A stretch of DNA of 51,993 nt, taken from positions 1 through 51,993 of the forward strand of contig CALMRE010000196.1 of the NCBI GenBank assembly GCA_937871295.1, written 5' to 3'. The position numbers were made by a program, and so were the translations under genes. The notes under the pieces were generated by a model. It had not been told where the DNA came from. It did not search any database and saw only the letters and a program-made list of their open reading frames with translations. Shown in pieces: positions 48,651 to 51,993 of the stretch. How positions within the stretch are numbered: the stretch's first letter is position 1; every line of letters begins with the position of its first letter. This DNA is from an uncultured bacterium. GTDB taxonomy: Bacteria; UBP6; UBA1177; JAKLFG01.

Positions 48651-49244
48651 CTATATGTTGTCGAGCGAATAAGTCAGTTTGTTCCGGGTCTGGCCAACAT
48701 GACCGAAGATGGTCACTTTCCGTTCCTCCCTTTCCTTATGGAGAAGCACTATCGCGGCCGCCTCGCGGTGGATAAAGGGAATGGTCAGCTTGTGGTGACG
48801 AGGAGGGTCCTGTTCTTCTCCGTGGCGATGAGCAACAAGAAGCATCTTTATCTCGCGCTCGAAAGCGAACAGTTTGAGCTTCAGGAATGTGTGCTTGAGG
48901 TCGAAGTAAGCGCCGTAGCGGTGTCCGTGATCAATGTCTTCCAGTCGGTCGATGATGAGTACATTCAATCGGGCACCCTTCTTTTGCTCGTATTCTTCAC
49001 ACAGGAGAGGAATGTCTTCAAAAGGGATGTGAGGCCTGTGGCGGCACCAGAGGTCGGGGCAATTCCCGGTCGGAGGCTCCTTACCGGCCGAAAGGTAGAG
49101 TACGCCGGCCCCTTTGCGACGCCATGCGAATGCCATTTCCCGGGCGAGGGTCGTCCGCCCGCTTCGGGGCGTGCCGGCAAGGATCGACACCATGAAGGAG
49201 GGGATGAAGCGGATGATCTTTTCTGCCTTTTTGTCGAGCGTCAT
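48651..49244 (-). CDS. P-loop ATPase of RecA/DnaB-helicase-C-like fold
   Basis: Walker A AGTPRSGRTTLA, Walker B NVLIIDRLEDI, DnaB-like IHREAAAIVLLHKEREERKVTIFGHVGQTRNKLTYSLD; RBS GGAGGT before ATG at 49244. Confidence 0.65.
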   Translation of the reverse strand: MTLDKKAEKIIRFIPSFMVSILAGTPRSGRTTLAREMAFAWRRKGAGVLYLSAGKEPPTGNCPDLWCRHRPHIPFEDIPLLCEEYEQKKGARLNVLIIDRLEDIDHGHRYGAYFDLKHTFLKLKLFAFEREIKMLLVAHRHGEEQDPPRHHKLTIPFIHREAAAIVLLHKEREERKVTIFGHVGQTRNKLTYSLDNI

Positions 49245-49273
49245 GCGACCTCCGTGCAATACAGATAAAGACA

Positions 49274-49305
49274 TTTTCTCTACCTACCGGGACGCCCTAT
49301 GTCCC
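49274..49305 (-). promoter_or_regulatory. Palindromic promoter, site 2: GGGACATAGGGCGTCCC-N10-GAAAAT (minus strand)
   Basis: Palindrome 49289-49305; GAAAAT 49273/49274-49279 at the same offset as site 1; 44 nt to ATPase ATG. Confidence 0.6.
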
Positions 49306-49318
49306 GCCCGGAAGAATT

Positions 49319-49347
49319 TTGCATTTTGGGGTGTTTCCTGCGATACT
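49319..49347 (+). promoter_or_regulatory. Sigma70-type promoter of WYL regulator: TTGCAT-N17-GATACT
   Basis: Between palindrome site 2 and ATG 49373. Confidence 0.5.
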
Positions 49348-49372
49348 CAGACACCTTAACGGGAGGAACATC

Positions 49373-50320
49373 ATGGCCAACACGCATCGTATCCTTCACA
49401 TCCATCGTGAGATCCGCCGGAAAGGGTGGTGTTCGGTCCGCGAGGTGGCCGAGGAGATGGAGGTCAGCGACCGGCAGGTCAAGCGCGACATCGAGTACAT
49501 GCGGCTTTACCTTGAGGCGCCGATCGTTTACTCGCGGGAGAAAGGCGGCTACTATTATAAGAAACCGTGGGACATCTTCGACTACGCCGACGAGAAGATG
49601 CTCTTGTTCTATGTCTTCGCGGAGCGCATCGCCAACAACCTGTCGCTCATGCCGATAGTGTCGCGTGAACTGCTTGAGGATATCGAGGAGCAACTCCTCA
49701 CCGAGTACCAGCCGCTGCTCGGCAGGATAACCTATGAGTTATCCGACCATGAGCGGGTCAACGAGAAACTGCTGCGCGCCGTCCTTTCGGCGATGAGGAC
49801 CTACACCGCTCTCGCGGTGAAATATTGTAATGCGGCGGGAGAATGTTCGGAGCGCATCATCGAACCGTGGCATCTCATCAACTATTCGGGAAAATGGTAT
49901 CTTCTCGCGTGGTGCCGGGAGGCGAAGGAGATACGCACCTTTATGCTGTCACGTATGACCGATCTGAAGAACACCGAAGAGCCGTTCAAGAAAAAGATAG
50001 ACGAGGACCTGCTGGAGAAGTACCTGCACAAGGGCTACGGCATTTTCAAGTTGCCCGAGGCGCAGGAGGTGACGATACGGTTCCACGGGCCCATCATCCC
50101 GTTGGTCAAGAACCGCGTCTGGCATCCGGGGCAACGATTCGTCGAGACGACCCACAAAGGAAAGCCGTGTCTCGAACTAACATTACCGGTCAGCGGTTTC
50201 ACCGAGATAACCTACCATGTACTCGGCTTTACTCCCTATGCCGAAGCGGTCGCCCCCAAGGAGTTCCGCGATCAGTGGCTCAAACGACTGAAGGAATCGA
50301 TAAAACTGTTCTCGAAATAA
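49373..50320 (+). CDS. HTH-WYL transcriptional regulator
   Basis: N-terminal HTH CSVREVAEEMEVSDRQVKRDIEYMR; WYL domain IEPWHLINYSGKWYLLAWCREAKEIRTFMLSRM; RBS GGGAGGA. Confidence 0.92.
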   Translation: MANTHRILHIHREIRRKGWCSVREVAEEMEVSDRQVKRDIEYMRLYLEAPIVYSREKGGYYYKKPWDIFDYADEKMLLFYVFAERIANNLSLMPIVSRELLEDIEEQLLTEYQPLLGRITYELSDHERVNEKLLRAVLSAMRTYTALAVKYCNAAGECSERIIEPWHLINYSGKWYLLAWCREAKEIRTFMLSRMTDLKNTEEPFKKKIDEDLLEKYLHKGYGIFKLPEAQEVTIRFHGPIIPLVKNRVWHPGQRFVETTHKGKPCLELTLPVSGFTEITYHVLGFTPYAEAVAPKEFRDQWLKRLKESIKLFSK

Positions 50321-50341
50321 CGTCCTTTATTTCTTTCTGGT

Positions 50342-50375
50342 GGGACAGTCCATGTCCCGCATGTTGCGGTATGCT
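50342..50375 (+). promoter_or_regulatory. Palindromic promoter, site 3: GGGACAGTCCATGTCCC-N11-TATGCT
   Basis: Palindrome 50342-50358, TATGCT 50370-50375; 46 nt from palindrome to ATG 50405. Confidence 0.7.
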
Positions 50376-50404
50376 GTTCCTGTGTTCATTACAGGGAGAA
50401 GTGC

Positions 50405-51993
50405 ATGTCGGGCGTCGATCAAGGGATGAGAGACAGTTTCATTGAGAGTCTGCCGGTTACCCGAGAATTCCTCTTGGGGCTTCCGGTCAGGGGCTATGCC
50501 AAATTCTACAAGAACCGCTGTCTTCGGGAGGCTGTGGCCCGTTACAAGATATCCGACGAAGAGGCGCGGCTCCTGTATATTCTCGCCGTCATGTTCATGA
50601 AGAACGACGATGTCATCAAGCTCTCCTCTCTGGCCAAGGACCTAAAGCTCTCCACCAAGGAGCAGATGCATATTCTGGAGATATCGCGGGGTCTTATCGA
50701 ACGAAAACTGATAGAGAGCCCGAACAGGAGAAGGGGCGTCGATCCCATCAATCCCTGCCTGCCGGTCAACGACCGGGTGGTAAGTTTCATCCTTTTCGGG
50801 CGGGAAGATGCCGGGATCAGTGATGGAGACAACCTTTACGAGGTGCTTGCCGCCGCACGCAAGATATATACCGGTCACGATGCGGATGAAGACCCGCCCT
50901 TGCTGTTCCATCAAGAGATGCGACGGCTGATCGAACACATATCTCCGGTCAATCCGCTCTATCCCTACATCAAGAGAGCCTGCGATCATGAAGCGATCGT
51001 CTTCCTTCTTGCCGCGGAGCGCAAACTGGACGGTAACGACACGGTGTCCATGCAGGATGTTCTGAAGGCACTGTACGGGAACGAACTCGCGAATCGGGCC
51101 CGTTTCATGAAGCGTATCGTGAAAAAGGAACTGGTACTTCTCAAAGAAAAGGTTCTCGTACTCGACGAAAGGATCAAAAGCACCTTCCGTAGCACTACCT
51201 CTATCCTTCTTTCCGACTCTGTCGCCCGCAAACTCTTTTTCAATGAGGAAAGCGAAGAAGAGATGGATGAGAAACGGAGGTATTTTTCATCCAGCATTCT
51301 CGAATTCCGAGCGGCCGAGTCGTTCCATGAAAAGATATTCCTCGACGGGCGGCTTGCCGATGAAATTGATACCATCACCCAAGCGATCTCTCCCACAGGG
51401 TTCGAACGGATAGGCGGAGAGCTCAAGAAACTGAAGATGCCTCAGGGGATCACGATATTGTTCCATGGCACGTCGGGGACCGGCAAGACGGCGTCGGTTT
51501 ATGAATTGGCGAAACGCTGTGACCGTGATGTCGTGCAGGTGAGTATCAGTCAGATCCGCGATATGTGGGTCGGCGAGTCGGAGAAGAACACTAAAAGGAT
51601 CTTCTCCGAGTACGCAAGAGCACGGGAAGAACTGCCGGTAGAACCGATACTGCTTCTTAATGAAGCCGACGCTCTACTGAACCGCAGGATGTCGACCAGC
51701 CGCAGCGTGGATATGATGAATAACGCGATGCAGAACATCCTGTTGGAGGAGTTGGAGCGCTTTCAAGGCATCCTTTTCGCGACGACCAATCTCATAGAGA
51801 ACATGGACGACGCCTTCAGCAGGCGGTTCCTGTATAAGTTGGAATTCCCCAAACCATCGGAGATCGTCAGAAGAAAGATATGGAAAAAGAAGTTGCCGGG
51901 GATGGATACGGCGATGCTGGCCGCTCTGTCCGAGTTCGAGTTCTCGGGCGGCCAGATAGACAATATCGCCCGGCGGGTGCTCATCGGCAATCT
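50405..51993 (+). CDS. AAA+ ATPase (Cdc48/FtsH-like module) with long N-terminal region; truncated by window edge
   Basis: Walker A LFHGTSGTGKTASVYELAK, Walker B ILLLNEADALL, sensor 1 LFATTN, FSRRF, FSGGQIDNIARR; open to the last base. Confidence 0.88.
   Translation, partial: MSGVDQGMRDSFIESLPVTREFLLGLPVRGYAKFYKNRCLREAVARYKISDEEARLLYILAVMFMKNDDVIKLSSLAKDLKLSTKEQMHILEISRGLIERKLIESPNRRRGVDPINPCLPVNDRVVSFILFGREDAGISDGDNLYEVLAAARKIYTGHDADEDPPLLFHQEMRRLIEHISPVNPLYPYIKRACDHEAIVFLLAAERKLDGNDTVSMQDVLKALYGNELANRARFMKRIVKKELVLLKEKVLVLDERIKSTFRSTTSILLSDSVARKLFFNEESEEEMDEKRRYFSSSILEFRAAESFHEKIFLDGRLADEIDTITQAISPTGFERIGGELKKLKMPQGITILFHGTSGTGKTASVYELAKRCDRDVVQVSISQIRDMWVGESEKNTKRIFSEYARAREELPVEPILLLNEADALLNRRMSTSRSVDMMNNAMQNILLEELERFQGILFATTNLIENMDDAFSRRFLYKLEFPKPSEIVRRKIWKKKLPGMDTAMLAALSEFEFSGGQIDNIARRVLIGN

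Noticed and set aside
43600-51993. Prophage or integrative plasmid
   Set aside because: No integrase, structural, terminase, Rep or conjugation genes visible; no tRNA at the left boundary. The right boundary is outside the window.
1-51993. CRISPR array or cas genes
   Set aside because: No regularly spaced direct repeats or Cas motifs seen while reading the window.

Overview
High-GC bacterial chromosome segment, possibly from a deltaproteobacterial/Myxococcota-like lineage; this placement is a low-confidence inference from lipoprotein style and gene content. About 0.1-43.6 kb is mostly housekeeping and envelope genes: cca, tRNA-Gly, TamB/Omp85, DUF47-PiT, an aldehyde:ferredoxin oxidoreductase with its ferredoxin, a family-4 uracil-DNA glycosylase, MATE, PlsC-like, rpsO-pnp-dut, a lytic transglycosylase, a PP2C-cNMP fusion, tRNA-Asp/Val, an MCE/lipoprotein/barrel/O-antigen-ligase-like operon, SpoVR, speE, and PrkA. 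From about 43.6 kb to the right edge the composition changes and an accessory island begins. It contains two PD-(D/E)XK-type nucleases, two unfamiliar proteins (ORF A and ORF B) that appear built from one repeated ~200-aa unit, an orphan protein, a DnaB/RecA-like P-loop ATPase, an HTH-WYL regulator and an AAA+ ATPase cut by the window edge. The main finding is a recurrent promoter architecture: the 17-bp palindrome GGGAC-N7-GTCCC followed 10-11 nt later by a -10-like hexamer, with no recognisable -35. It lies upstream of ORF A-B, the ATPase operon and the AAA+ gene, and again at the opposite end of the window inside the 3' end of cca, facing leftwards. This suggests a WYL-controlled, possibly defence-related regulon in at least two loci. 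All assignments come from reading the sequence and motifs; no database search was possible.
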